From UBA5972 sp964588725 (GTDB taxonomy: Bacteria; Pseudomonadota; Alphaproteobacteria; Rhodobacterales; Rhodobacteraceae): 64,000 nt of DNA. The first letter of the stretch is position 1. Each line of letters opens with the position of its first letter. A program made the position numbers and the translations under genes. The notes below the pieces were generated by a model, which did no database searches, was not told the origin of the DNA, and saw only the letters and a list, made by a program, of their open reading frames with translations. Positions 43,734-52,651 of the stretch are shown piece after piece. The stretch covers positions 30,371-94,370 of the forward strand of contig CAZPQL010000001.1 of NCBI GenBank assembly GCA_964588725.1, read 5' to 3'.

Positions 43734-44660
43734 TCACAGCCCCAGACAGAACCGCATGATGGCTTTTTGTGCGTGCAGGCGGTTTTCGGCCTCGTCGAAC
43801 ACCACGGAATTGGGGCCGTCCATGACTTCGCTTGTCACTTCCTCACCGCGATGGGCGGGCAGGCAGTGCATGAACAGTGCATTGGGTTTTGCACCCGCCA
43901 TCAATGCGGTATTCACCTGATAGGGCCGCAGTTGATTGTGCCGCCGTTCGCGCGACGACTGGCTGTCGTGCATCGATACCCAGGTATCGGTGACCACCAG
44001 ATCGGCCCCGGCAACGGCCCTGTGCGGATCGCGTTCGATATTCAATCCTGAACCGCCCTGCCGTGCGGCGCCCAAAAGCACGCCATGAGGTTCCAGCGTC
44101 GTGGGACCGGTAAAAGTAAAATCAAAACCGAACTGTCCGGCGGCTTCGATCCACGAGGCACAAACGTTGTTGCCGTCCCCGGTCCAGACGACTTTGCGGC
44201 CCTTGATCGGTCCGCGATGTTCTTCAAAGGTCATGATGTCGGCCATGATCTGGCAGGGATGTGTGCGGTCGGTAAGACCGTTGATCACCGGCACGGTTGC
44301 GAATTCCGCCATTTCCAAAAGCACTGCTTCGTCAAAGGTGCGCATCATGATCAGATCCACATAACGACTGAGAACCCGCGCAGTGTCAGCGATTGATTCG
44401 CCGTGCCCCAGTTGCATATCTGTGCCCGAAAGCACCATGGACTGCCCGCCCATTTGGCGCACCCCCACGTCAAACGACACCCGCGTACGCGTTGAAGGTT
44501 TTTCAAAGATCAGCGCCACCATATAACCTGTCAGCGGCGCATCGTCGTCTGTCTGCGCGCTGGGCTTTCCAGCGCGCTTGGCTTTCATGGCGAGCGCACC
44601 ATCCAGCATGGTCCGCAGGTCATTTTGGTCGGTTTTCGCGATATCCAGGAAATGTTTCAC
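43734..44660 (-). CDS. argF: Ornithine carbamoyltransferase
   Basis: ArgF makes citrulline from ornithine and carbamoyl phosphate for arginine synthesis. The 308-residue protein has the carbamoyl phosphate motif EKPSTRTRVSFDVG, RTHPCQIMAD, and the ornithine-side motif FMHCLPAHRGEEV. The GTG at 44660 (KHFLDIAKTDQNDL) overlaps the argD stop as GTGA, and AGAGGCGGG lies just upstream. A longer frame extends to 44834 but is unlike the family. argD-argF is a coupled pair, as in many Rhodobacteraceae. Confidence 0.96.
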   Translation of the reverse strand: MKHFLDIAKTDQNDLRTMLDGALAMKAKRAGKPSAQTDDDAPLTGYMVALIFEKPSTRTRVSFDVGVRQMGGQSMVLSGTDMQLGHGESIADTARVLSRYVDLIMMRTFDEAVLLEMAEFATVPVINGLTDRTHPCQIMADIMTFEEHRGPIKGRKVVWTGDGNNVCASWIEAAGQFGFDFTFTGPTTLEPHGVLLGAARQGGSGLNIERDPHRAVAGADLVVTDTWVSMHDSQSSRERRHNQLRPYQVNTALMAGAKPNALFMHCLPAHRGEEVTSEVMDGPNSVVFDEAENRLHAQKAIMRFCLGL

Positions 44661-45835
44661 AATCCCGCCTCTAATTGCACGGCCACGGCGTCCAATCGGG
44701 CCACCGCCTCGGCCAATTCGTCTTCGGAAATCGTCAACGGTGGCAACAGCCGCACCACGTTTTGCCCCCCCGGCACGGTCAACACCCTGTGGGTGTAACC
44801 GGCTTTTACCACGTCCACGTTGGGCACGACGCATTCGATGCCCAGCATCAAACCCGATCCGCGCACCTCTTTGAACACGCGCGGGTGGGCCGCCGCCAGC
44901 CCTTCCAGTTTCTGGCGCATAAAGCCGGCCTTACGACGCACGGCTTCCAGAAATTCGGGTTGCGCGATAATATCCACAACCGCAGATCCCACGGCACAGG
45001 CCAGGGGATTGCCGCCATAGGTCGACCCGTGCGTTCCCGCCACCATACCTGTGGCGGCGTTTTTCGTTGCCAGACAGGCCCCCAACGGAAATCCCGCACC
45101 GATACCTTTGGCCACAGCCATAATGTCGGGGGTAATACCGGCCCATTCGTGGGCGAACAGCCTGCCGGTGCGTCCCATACCGCATTGAATTTCATCCAAG
45201 ATCAACAACAGCCCGTTTTGATCGCACAGCGTCCGCAGCCCTTGTAGGAATGCGTCATCTGCGGGCACAATCCCGCCTTCGCCCTGTACCGGCTCGACCA
45301 GAATTGCGGCTGTGTTTGCCCCAATCGCGGCCTTTGTCGCCTCCAGATCGCCGAAAGGCACATGCACGAATCCACCGAGCAACGGGCCGAACCCGTCAAC
45401 CAGCTTGTCCCCGCCCGCCGCCGAAATCATGCCCAAAGAGCGCCCGTGAAAAGCAGCGTCAAACGTGATAATTTCGTGGCGATTGTCCTGCCCCGATGCG
45501 GCAAAGAATTTGCGCGCCGTCTTGACAGCGCATTCCATCGCTTCTGTGCCGGAATTGGTAAAAAATACCGTATCAGCAAAGGTTGCCTCCACCAGCTTAT
45601 TGGCCAGACTCTCCTGATTGGGAATATGATAAAGGTTCGAAGTGTGCCAAAGTTCCCCCGCCTGATCGCGCAACACCCGGACCAACCGGGGGTCCGCATG
45701 ACCCAGCGCGTTCACGGCGATACCACCGCCAATATCAAGAAAGCGGTCGCCGTTTTGCTCGATCAGCCAACTTCCTTCGCCTTTTACAAAACGCATCGGT
45801 GCCCGCGCGTAAGTCGGCATTACCGCAGTGGTCAT
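44657..45835 (-). CDS. argD: Acetylornithine aminotransferase
   Basis: ArgD is a PLP-dependent class III aminotransferase that converts N-acetylglutamate semialdehyde to N-acetylornithine; it may also serve succinyl-diaminopimelate. The 392-residue protein has FFTNSGTEAMECAVKTARK (cofactor phosphate), AFHGRSLGMISA, LLILDEIQCGMGRTG with the PLP Asp, and the Lys region AVAKGIGAGFPLGACLAT. THGSTYGGNPLACAVG is also family-typical. The ATG at 45835 is the only good start. It leads the argD-argF unit, and a 214-bp gap separates it from divergent gcrA. Confidence 0.95.
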   Translation of the reverse strand: MTTAVMPTYARAPMRFVKGEGSWLIEQNGDRFLDIGGGIAVNALGHADPRLVRVLRDQAGELWHTSNLYHIPNQESLANKLVEATFADTVFFTNSGTEAMECAVKTARKFFAASGQDNRHEIITFDAAFHGRSLGMISAAGGDKLVDGFGPLLGGFVHVPFGDLEATKAAIGANTAAILVEPVQGEGGIVPADDAFLQGLRTLCDQNGLLLILDEIQCGMGRTGRLFAHEWAGITPDIMAVAKGIGAGFPLGACLATKNAATGMVAGTHGSTYGGNPLACAVGSAVVDIIAQPEFLEAVRRKAGFMRQKLEGLAAAHPRVFKEVRGSGLMLGIECVVPNVDVVKAGYTHRVLTVPGGQNVVRLLPPLTISEDELAEAVARLDAVAVQLEAGL

Positions 45836-45938
45836 CTTTTTTGTCCGTATTTCGCTTAAAACAAGGCTCCGACTTGCCCGAATGCGCCTCCGGTGTCAAT
45901 TATGGCGGGTCTCCGTCTTATAATTTTGACCATCCACC

Positions 45939-45966
45939 TTGTCACCGCGCCTGACAGTGGTAAAAT
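45939..45966 (+). promoter_or_regulatory. Candidate gcrA promoter
   Basis: TTGTCA (45939-45944), a 16-bp spacer, then TAAAAT (45961-45966), about 83 bp before the gcrA ATG. It is a moderate sigma70 match in the 214-bp argD/gcrA gap. I did not identify CtrA or DnaA boxes with confidence. Confidence 0.3.
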
Positions 45967-46049
45967 ACTGTACAACCGAAATACGCCGTGTTTCCCAAAC
46001 GGAATTACCTTAACCACCGCGCAATCGCATATTTAAGCTGGAGCCATTC

Positions 46050-46622
46050 ATGTCCTGGACGGATGATCGTGTAGAAACACTAAAAACAATGTGGGGCGAA
46101 GGCCATAGTGCCAGCCAGATCGCCAAGGAACTTGGCGGCGTCACCCGCAACGCCGTCATTGGCAAGGTCCACCGGCTGGGCTTGTCCAACCGCGCCAGCG
46201 AACCCGCGAAAACTGCTGCGCCCAAATCCGCAGCCAAAGAGGCCGCCAAACCCAAGGCCGCCCCGGCCGCCAAGCCCATGCGCCCTCCCCACGGGGAACC
46301 CGGACCGATCGTGCAGCCGGTGGCCTTACCACCGCGCAAGCCTATTATTCGTGCCGGACAACCGCTGCCGCCACAGCCGTCGGCCAACGAAGTTTCTGCC
46401 GAAGCGCTGGCTAATATCCGTGAAATCGAAAAATCAGCCAAGCGCCTGTCGCTGATGGAGCTGACAGAACGCACGTGCAAATGGCCGGTCGGCGACCCCG
46501 CAACTGACGATTTCTGGTTTTGTGGACATCCTGTTCAGGTCGGCAAACCCTATTGCGAGGCGCACGTATCGGTGGCTTTCCAGCCCATGTCGTCGCGTCG
46601 AGACCGGCGGGCCAGCAAGTAA
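46050..46622 (+). CDS. gcrA: GcrA cell cycle regulator
   Basis: GcrA is an alphaproteobacterial transcription factor that works with sigma70 at promoters carrying CcrM-methylated GANTC sites to time replication and division genes. The 190-residue protein has the N-terminal DNA-binding region SWTDDRVETLKTMWGEGHSA, then QIAKELGGVTRNAVIGKVHR, an Ala/Pro/Lys-rich linker at about 50-110, and a C-terminal sigma-interacting domain with Cys residues (LTERTCKWPVGDP, FWFCGHPVQVGKPYCEAH). It is probably expressed from its own promoter, with the Nudix gene 21 bp downstream. Confidence 0.96.
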   Translation: MSWTDDRVETLKTMWGEGHSASQIAKELGGVTRNAVIGKVHRLGLSNRASEPAKTAAPKSAAKEAAKPKAAPAAKPMRPPHGEPGPIVQPVALPPRKPIIRAGQPLPPQPSANEVSAEALANIREIEKSAKRLSLMELTERTCKWPVGDPATDDFWFCGHPVQVGKPYCEAHVSVAFQPMSSRRDRRASK

Positions 46623-46643
46623 AGCAGGGTTCGGTTCGATCTG

Positions 46644-47108
46644 ATGCTGCACCCTTTGGACACGCTGCCGGAAAAATGGCCGCGTGGCACACAAATTGCG
46701 GCTTTGTGTTATAAACCGAGATTTCTGACCAAAAGCTTGCAAATACTGTTGATAACAAGCCGCGGTTCCGGTCGTTGGATCCTGCCCAAGGGCTGGCCGA
46801 TCAAGGGCCATTCCGCGTCGGAAACAGCGGCGATCGAAGCCTTCGAAGAAGCCGGCGTCATAGGCGAAGCCGACCCGGGACATTTGGGAAAATTTGCGTA
46901 CACGTCCAAAAAAAACCGCAGCGCAAAAAAAGGTACTGCGGCCTACGTGATCCCGATACGCGTCAAGGCGATGCAGCGGGACTTCCCCGAGAAAGGCCAG
47001 CGCCAATTGCGGTGGTGCGATCTTCAAAAGGCGATAGAAAATGTGCGGGAACCCGAACTGAAAACGATTCTGAAAACTTTTGGCGGGCTTTACACGGCTT
47101 CCCCATAA
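46644..47108 (+). CDS. Nudix hydrolase
   Basis: The 154-residue protein has the Nudix fold with a modified box: LPKGWPIKGHSASETAAIEA, then FEEAGV. In the consensus GX5EX7REUXEEXGU, the first Glu is His and the Arg is Ile, while the metal-binding EE-x-G pair is intact. Relatives in alphaproteobacteria with GWP boxes are often annotated as diphosphoinositol- or dinucleoside-type hydrolases; the substrate is unknown here. The ATG at 46644 lies 21 bp after gcrA, suggesting co-transcription. Confidence 0.87.
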   Translation: MLHPLDTLPEKWPRGTQIAALCYKPRFLTKSLQILLITSRGSGRWILPKGWPIKGHSASETAAIEAFEEAGVIGEADPGHLGKFAYTSKKNRSAKKGTAAYVIPIRVKAMQRDFPEKGQRQLRWCDLQKAIENVREPELKTILKTFGGLYTASP

Positions 47109-47134
47109 ATTGCGGGGTGATAAATGTTTATTTA

Positions 47135-47168
47135 TTGTGTTAACATAGGTTTGGACTATTCAGTCCAA
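47135..47168 (+). promoter_or_regulatory. Candidate promoter with overlapping operator before the DUF1178 gene
   Basis: TTGTGT (47135-47140), a 16-bp spacer, then TATTCA (47157-47162). A perfect 7-bp inverted repeat, TTGGACT at 47151-47157 and AGTCCAA at 47162-47168 with a 4-base centre, covers the -10 box, as a repressor site would. The stretch is AT-rich and lies 23 bp before the gene. Confidence 0.4.
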
Positions 47169-47190
47169 GATTTCAAAACGGGTACGTCTG

Positions 47191-47637
47191 ATGATCAGTT
47201 TTACATTGAAATGCGCCAACGATCACCGCTTTGACAGCTGGTTTCAATCGTCTGCGGCGTTTGACAAGCTGTGTCAGGCGGGTCTGATCAGCTGCTCGGT
47301 TTGCGGCTCAGACGCGGTTACAAAAGCACCAATGACCCCGCGCGTGCGCACGGCCCGCGCCGTCGCAACACCCAAAGACGTTGCAACAAAATCGGTTTCG
47401 TTGCTGTCAGCGCCGGGGTCGAAGGCCGAAATCGCGATGCGCGAGTTCAAAGAAAAGGTTGAATCCAATTCCGAAAACGTCGGCGAAAATTTCGCCGCCG
47501 AAGCGCGCGCCATCCATATGGGCGATGCGCCCGAACGTTCGATTCGCGGTGAAGCAAAATCGGAAGACGCCCGCGCATTGATGGAAGACGGTGTTCCGGT
47601 GGTTCCCCTGCCGTGGGGGGCGCGCAACACCAACTGA
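47191..47637 (+). CDS. DUF1178 family protein
   Basis: The 148-residue protein begins MISFTLKCANDHRFDSWFQS. A CxxC-type zinc-ribbon follows with C8 and the pair C33/C36 region (ISCSVCGSD), then a basic linker, a charged helical part (MREFKEKVESNSENVGENFA) and the family tail RALMEDGVPVVPLPWG. DUF1178 is confined mainly to alpha- and betaproteobacteria; its function is unknown. The zinc site suggests nucleic acid or protein binding. The ATG at 47191 gives the standard N-terminus. Confidence 0.9.
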   Translation: MISFTLKCANDHRFDSWFQSSAAFDKLCQAGLISCSVCGSDAVTKAPMTPRVRTARAVATPKDVATKSVSLLSAPGSKAEIAMREFKEKVESNSENVGENFAAEARAIHMGDAPERSIRGEAKSEDARALMEDGVPVVPLPWGARNTN

Positions 47638-47803
47638 ATTGCGTGGCTCACACCCGGTAACACTGGGACGCAGGCCAATACACGCGCGGTGAGTCAAATA
47701 CGTCGTGCACATCCGTTGGCAGGTAAACAATACTAAGCCTTGCCCTGATGTCTGCCGCCGCATAGTAAGCCGCCATTCAACCCGCTACGCACGAAAGACA
47801 GTC

Positions 47804-49033
47804 ATGGCGCGTCTCGTAATGAAATTTGGCGGCACATCTGTGGCCGATCTGGTGCGTATCGGCCACGCCGCCAGACGCGTCAAAGCCGAAACAGAAGCGG
47901 GTTTTGAAGTCGTGGTGATTGTGTCAGCCATGTCGGGACAGACCGACGCGCTGGTCTCGCTCGTCGGGCAGACGTCATCTATGTTTGATGCGCGCGAATA
48001 TGACGCCGTGGTTTCGTCGGGCGAAAATATTACCGCCGGTCTCATGGCGCTGGTTCTGGACGAAATGGGCGTACCGGCGCGCAGTTGGCAGGGGTGGCAA
48101 ATTCCGCTGCGCACCACGTCGGCTCACAGTGCCGCGCGTATAACTGAAATCCCTACGGAAAATCTGGGCGCCAAGTTTGCTGAAGGTATGAAAGTCGCCG
48201 TGGTGGCGGGGTTTCAAGGCATTTCCGATGAAAACCGCATCACCACATTGGGGCGCGGTGGATCGGACACCACCGCCGTTGCATTTGCTGCTGCGCTAAA
48301 CGCAGAGCGCTGCGACATCTACACCGACGTGGACGGAATCTACACCACTGACCCGCGGCTTTGTGACCGGGCGCGCAAACTGGATCGTATTTCGTACGAG
48401 GAAATGCTGGAACTGGCGTCGCTTGGTGCCAACGTTCTGCAAACCCGTTCGGTCGAGTTGGCTATGCGCTACAAGGTGCGCCTGCAGGTACTATCAAGTT
48501 TTTCAGACCAACCCGGCACGCTGGTCTGTGACGAGGAGGAAATTATGGAAAGCAAAGTCGTCTCGGGTGTCGCCTATTCCAAGGACGAAGCCAAAATGAC
48601 GCTGGTGTCGGTCGCCGACCGACCCGGTATAGCCGCCGCAATTTTTGTGCCGCTCGCCGACGCGGGTGTCAACGTGGACATGATCGTGCAGAACATTTCG
48701 GACGAGGGACGCACCAATATGACGTTTTCCTGTCCGGTCGATCAGGTCGCCAAGGCGCAGGCCGCGTTGAACAAGGCGAAAGACAGTGGTGAAATCAATT
48801 TCCACGGCATGATTGCCGACAAAGACGTGTCGAAAATATCCGTAGTCGGCATAGGCATGCGTTCGCATACCGGCGTGGCGGCAACGATGTTCAAAGCCTT
48901 GTCTGACGAAGGCGTCAATATCAAGGTCATCACTACGTCGGAAATCAAGGTATCTGTGCTTGTGGACCGAAAATACATGGAACTGGCGGTCCAGGCCCTG
49001 CATGATGTATTTGATTTGGATACTGCAGCGTAG
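47804..49033 (+). CDS. lysC: Aspartate kinase
   Basis: LysC phosphorylates aspartate, the first step towards lysine, threonine and methionine. The 409-residue protein has the amino acid kinase domain (LVMKFGGTSVADLVRIGHAA, TLGRGGSDTTAVAFAAALNA, CDIYTDVDGIYTTDPR) and two C-terminal ACT domains (VSVADRPGIAAAIFVPLADA; SVVGIGMRSHTGVAATMFKA) for feedback inhibition by lysine and/or threonine. The ATG at 47804 is family-correct. ptsP begins 13 bp after its stop, and the lysC-ptsP pair is common in this family. I saw no lysine riboswitch in the 166-bp upstream gap. Confidence 0.96.
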   Translation: MARLVMKFGGTSVADLVRIGHAARRVKAETEAGFEVVVIVSAMSGQTDALVSLVGQTSSMFDAREYDAVVSSGENITAGLMALVLDEMGVPARSWQGWQIPLRTTSAHSAARITEIPTENLGAKFAEGMKVAVVAGFQGISDENRITTLGRGGSDTTAVAFAAALNAERCDIYTDVDGIYTTDPRLCDRARKLDRISYEEMLELASLGANVLQTRSVELAMRYKVRLQVLSSFSDQPGTLVCDEEEIMESKVVSGVAYSKDEAKMTLVSVADRPGIAAAIFVPLADAGVNVDMIVQNISDEGRTNMTFSCPVDQVAKAQAALNKAKDSGEINFHGMIADKDVSKISVVGIGMRSHTGVAATMFKALSDEGVNIKVITTSEIKVSVLVDRKYMELAVQALHDVFDLDTAA

Positions 49034-49046
49034 GGCAGCGCAGCTT

Positions 49047-51290
49047 ATGGCACAAAACGGCGGAACAAAGTCACGCGATCTTCTCAAACGCTTGCGCGAA
49101 GCGCTGGCCGTCGAGGGTCAGGGTCAGGCGCGCCTGGACAACATCACCCACCTGATCGCCGACAGTATGGGCTGCGAAGTCTGTTCGATCTATTTGTTGC
49201 GCGACCCCGAAACTTTGGAACTTTGCGCCACCGAGGGACTTAATCCGGACTCGGTGCACCAGACCCGCCTGCGCATTGGTGAGGGACTGGTGGGTCGTGT
49301 TGCGAAAGAGGCAGCAGCGGTCAACGCATCCAATGCGCCCAAAACCCGCGGCTTTCGCTATATGCCCGAAACCGGCGAGGAAATATTCAGTTCGTTCCTC
49401 GGCGTACCCATCCAGAGACTGGGTGAAATGCTGGGCGTTTTAGTCGTGCAAAGCAAATCACAGCGTGAATATCTGGACGACGAAGTGTACGGGCTTGAGG
49501 TCGTGGCCATGGTCATTGCCGAAATGACCGAGCTGGGCGCGTTCGTTGGCGAAGGCGCGGCACTTTCAGCACCGCACCAGCAATCGGTTCTGTTTCGCGG
49601 TGGCACCGGACAGGAAGGCGCCGCCGAGGGCCACGCCCTGTTGCACGATCCGCAAGTCGTCATTGCCAATCCGGTTGCTGACGACCCCGAAAAGGAACTT
49701 CAGCGTCTGAACACGGCCGTCGCAACCCTGCGCGGCGACGTCGACAAACTTTTGCTGGGCCAAAAGGATCAGGCAGGCGACGAGCACCACGAAGTGCTGG
49801 AGGCCTACCGCATGTTCGCCAATTCCAAAGGCTGGGTAAAACGGATGCAGGCCGACATTGCCAGCGGTCTGGCTGCCGAAGTTGCGGTAGAGAAAGAACA
49901 ATCCAGCACCCGTGCACGCATGGCCCGCGTCGCGGACGCCTATCTGCGCGAGCGCCTGCACGATCTTGACGATCTGACCAACCGTTTGCTGCGTCTGCTT
50001 ACCGGTCAGGGCAACCCGAAGGCCAATAAATGGCCTGAAAACGCTATCCTGATTGCCCGGAACATTGGCCCGGGTGAATTGCTTGAATACGGCAAGAAAT
50101 TGCGTGGAATCGTGCTGGAAGAAGGTTCGGTCGGCTCGCATGCCACCATTGTCGCCCGCGCGCTGGCGATTCCTTTGGTCATTCACGCCGAGAAAATCAC
50201 CCGTGAAGCCCTTAACGGTGACGCCATTCTTGTGGATGGCGACAAGGGCCTTGTGCATTTGCGTCCGGAAAGCAGCGTCGCACAGGCGTTTCGCGACAAA
50301 ATCGCCATGCAAACCAAGGCGCAGACAAAATACCGCGCCATTCGCAATGAACCCGCGATAACAAAAGACGGCGTTACTATCACGTTGCAAATGAATGCCG
50401 GCCTTATGGCTGATCTGCCTTCGCTGGAAAGTTCAGGCGCCGATGGCGTTGGGCTTTTTCGCACCGAATTGCAGTTTCTGATCCGCAAAAATATGCCCAA
50501 GCGTGCCGAACTCGCGCAGTTGTACCGCGTTATTATGGACAGCGCCAAAGACAAACCCATAATCTTTCGCACGCTGGACATCGGCTCGGACAAAATCCTG
50601 CCCTATATGAAACGTCAAGACGAACCCAATCCGGCCATGGGCTGGCGCGCTGTCCGTCTTGGTCTTGACCGGCCCGGTATCATGCGCATGCAGATTCAGG
50701 CGCTGTTGCGCGCCGCTAACGGGCGTGCGCTTAGGGTCATGTTTCCGTTTATCGCGCAGTTCGAAGAATTCAAAGACGCGCGCCAGCAGCTTTTGGACGA
50801 AGTCGAAAAAGAATCCGCTTTGGGGCACGCGGTGCCGGTGACGTTGCAAATAGGCGCGATGCTGGAGACACCTTCGCTGGCTTTTGCACCGGACCAATTC
50901 TTTGAAATGGCTGACTTTATTTCGATCGGCGGCAATGATCTTAAACAGTTTTTCTTTGCCGCCGATCGCGAAAACGAACGCGTGCGTCGCCGTTACGACA
51001 CCCTGAACGTCAGTTTTTTGTCGTTTATCGAGCAAATTTCAAAACGCTGCGACGCCATGGGCACGCAGGCAAGTTTTTGCGGTGAAGACGCCGGTCGGCC
51101 ACTGGAAGCCTTGTGTTTTGCGGCCATGGGCCTGCGCAGCCTGTCGATGCGTCCGGCCTCGATTGGTCCAGTCAAGCATATCTTGCGAAAAACCAATCTG
51201 GCAGACGCGAAAATTGCCATCGACAAAGCCCGCGCTTCCGGCGCGCAATCCGTGCGCCCCGCTTTGCAGGAATGGCTAAAGCACCGGTGA
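49047..51290 (+). CDS. ptsP: Phosphoenolpyruvate-protein phosphotransferase, nitrogen PTS enzyme I
   Basis: PtsP starts the nitrogen-related phosphotransfer chain to NPr and EIIA-Ntr. The 747-residue protein has an N-terminal GAF sensor domain (about 20-165; RLDNITHLIADSMGCEVCSI, EIFSSFLGVPIQRLGEMLGV), the EI helical/phosphohistidine domain with H365 in GSVGSHATIVARALAIP, and the PEP-binding barrel (GVGLFRTELQFL, RTLDIGSDKILPY, MLETPSLAF, SIGGNDLKQFFFA). The ATG at 49047 is 13 bp after lysC. GAF binds glutamine in some relatives, so nitrogen sensing is likely but inferred. Confidence 0.96.
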   Translation: MAQNGGTKSRDLLKRLREALAVEGQGQARLDNITHLIADSMGCEVCSIYLLRDPETLELCATEGLNPDSVHQTRLRIGEGLVGRVAKEAAAVNASNAPKTRGFRYMPETGEEIFSSFLGVPIQRLGEMLGVLVVQSKSQREYLDDEVYGLEVVAMVIAEMTELGAFVGEGAALSAPHQQSVLFRGGTGQEGAAEGHALLHDPQVVIANPVADDPEKELQRLNTAVATLRGDVDKLLLGQKDQAGDEHHEVLEAYRMFANSKGWVKRMQADIASGLAAEVAVEKEQSSTRARMARVADAYLRERLHDLDDLTNRLLRLLTGQGNPKANKWPENAILIARNIGPGELLEYGKKLRGIVLEEGSVGSHATIVARALAIPLVIHAEKITREALNGDAILVDGDKGLVHLRPESSVAQAFRDKIAMQTKAQTKYRAIRNEPAITKDGVTITLQMNAGLMADLPSLESSGADGVGLFRTELQFLIRKNMPKRAELAQLYRVIMDSAKDKPIIFRTLDIGSDKILPYMKRQDEPNPAMGWRAVRLGLDRPGIMRMQIQALLRAANGRALRVMFPFIAQFEEFKDARQQLLDEVEKESALGHAVPVTLQIGAMLETPSLAFAPDQFFEMADFISIGGNDLKQFFFAADRENERVRRRYDTLNVSFLSFIEQISKRCDAMGTQASFCGEDAGRPLEALCFAAMGLRSLSMRPASIGPVKHILRKTNLADAKIAIDKARASGAQSVRPALQEWLKHR

Positions 51291-51362
51291 GTGACGGAAA
51301 CTGCGAACCGCCGGAATGCAGTGCCAGTGTAAGGTGGCCTCAAGTAGTCCAAGCGATACCGA

Positions 51363-51989
51363 TTACCAGCGCGCCAACACGACACCATCTTCAACACGCG
51401 TTTCAAAGGATTTCAGCGGATGGGTGCCTTTCTCGATGCACTCACCGGTTTGAAGATCGAATTTCCATTGGTGCTTTGGGCAGGTCAGGTGATTTTCGCA
51501 AATCGATAATTCAGGTATATTGGTCACCTGATGAGGACAAGTGCTGTCATAAACTTTGAAATCATCACCGCTGCGGAACACAAACACGCTGCGGTACTCT
51601 TTCTTGACGTAGGTGGTCGAACCATCTTTGAAACGGTCAGTCGATCCCAGATCGTGCCATTCGCTTTTGGATTCCAGCGCTTCGGGGGCGAAGTCCGCGA
51701 TTTCCATGCCCAAAATGATATCAACGGCCCAGATGATTTTGGCCAGCCCCAGCGTAGGAAAGGCCATCAGCAGCGCGTCAATAATCTCGTTAGGGGTGCA
51801 GCCTCCGCGCAGTGCGCGCGACAAATACTGTTTCAATCCGTTTTCGGTCTGCACGTCGACCTTGGTGATCACCGAGATAAGATCGCGGGTCTTAGGGTCA
51901 AGGTGCGTACCGGCGCCTTTGAGAAATTTGAAATAGCTGCCCATGGCTTCAGGGCGGGCCTTTACAAGGTAGTTCATTGCGTCGCTCAT
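51363..51989 (-). CDS. Carboxymuconolactone decarboxylase-like / Rieske ferredoxin fusion
   Basis: A 208-residue protein with two parts. Residues 1-100 match the CMD/AhpD-like helical fold (ARPEAMGSYFKFLKGAGTHL, ALRGGCTPNEIIDALLMAFP); only one Cys is present there (C64), so no CxxC peroxidase site. Residues 105-208 form a Rieske [2Fe-2S] domain with all four ligands: C151 and H153 (TCPHQ), C170 and H173 (CPKHQW). The fusion suggests an electron-transfer partner for a ring-cleaving or dehydrogenase step, but the pathway is unknown. AGGAG precedes the ATG, which overlaps the GNAT stop by 4 bp. Confidence 0.85.
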   Translation of the reverse strand: MSDAMNYLVKARPEAMGSYFKFLKGAGTHLDPKTRDLISVITKVDVQTENGLKQYLSRALRGGCTPNEIIDALLMAFPTLGLAKIIWAVDIILGMEIADFAPEALESKSEWHDLGSTDRFKDGSTTYVKKEYRSVFVFRSGDDFKVYDSTCPHQVTNIPELSICENHLTCPKHQWKFDLQTGECIEKGTHPLKSFETRVEDGVVLARW

Positions 51990-52525
51990 CGGGTGCTCCT
52001 GACTCCGTTGTCTTCAAGGCGCAAGTTATCCGCCGGATTCCAACTTTGGACAAGTCCCGAAACCCCGGTGAAGCCGCGCGCTATCAGCGCATGTGACAGG
52101 ACCCGAGCGGGATTGGTAGGGGGCGAAAACCGGATATCGGGCCGGTGTTCAAAGCCAAAGCGACTGTAATAAGGTGCGTCGCCCACAAGGACCACACGCT
52201 GCCAACCCTGATCTCGGGCGTTTTCCAGACTTTGACCGATCAAACCGCCACCCAGACCTTCGCCCTGATGCGTCGGGTGCACCGCAATCGGCCCCAGCAG
52301 CAAAGCGGCGTCGCGCCGCGCGCCGATCGCCACGGGCCAAAACCTTATTGCGCCTGCCAGCGAACCCACTTCGTCGCGCGCCACAAGTGACAGATGAGAA
52401 ACCGGTTCCACACCTTCGCGCAGGCGGTACGAACTCAGCGCCTCGCGCCCCGGGGCGAACGCCAGATCGTAAAGATACTCGACTTCAAAAGCGTCGTCCG
52501 GATTTTCAACCGTTACCTGAAACAT
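51986..52525 (-). CDS. GNAT family N-acetyltransferase
   Basis: The 179-residue protein has the acetyl-CoA pyrophosphate loop LGPIAVHPTHQGEGLGGGLI and a following VLVGDAPYYSRFGFEHRPD, as in the YhbS-like group of GNATs. The acceptor is unknown. The ATG at 52525 gives a normal length. Its stop overlaps the start of the CMD-Rieske gene, so the two are coupled. The C-terminal 30 residues (SGLVQSWNPADNLRLEDN) are not family-conserved. Confidence 0.87.
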   Translation of the reverse strand: MFQVTVENPDDAFEVEYLYDLAFAPGREALSSYRLREGVEPVSHLSLVARDEVGSLAGAIRFWPVAIGARRDAALLLGPIAVHPTHQGEGLGGGLIGQSLENARDQGWQRVVLVGDAPYYSRFGFEHRPDIRFSPPTNPARVLSHALIARGFTGVSGLVQSWNPADNLRLEDNGVRSTR

Positions 52526-52651
52526 GCGTGAACTCAGCCCTTTAACCGTGGCACTGCGCCCACGTCACAATCGTCTTGCGGCCGTCTAATGGCTCTGGAA
52601 ATTCCCCTAGCATGAGGCTAGGCAATGGGCAAATACGACGCCTAAAAGGAC

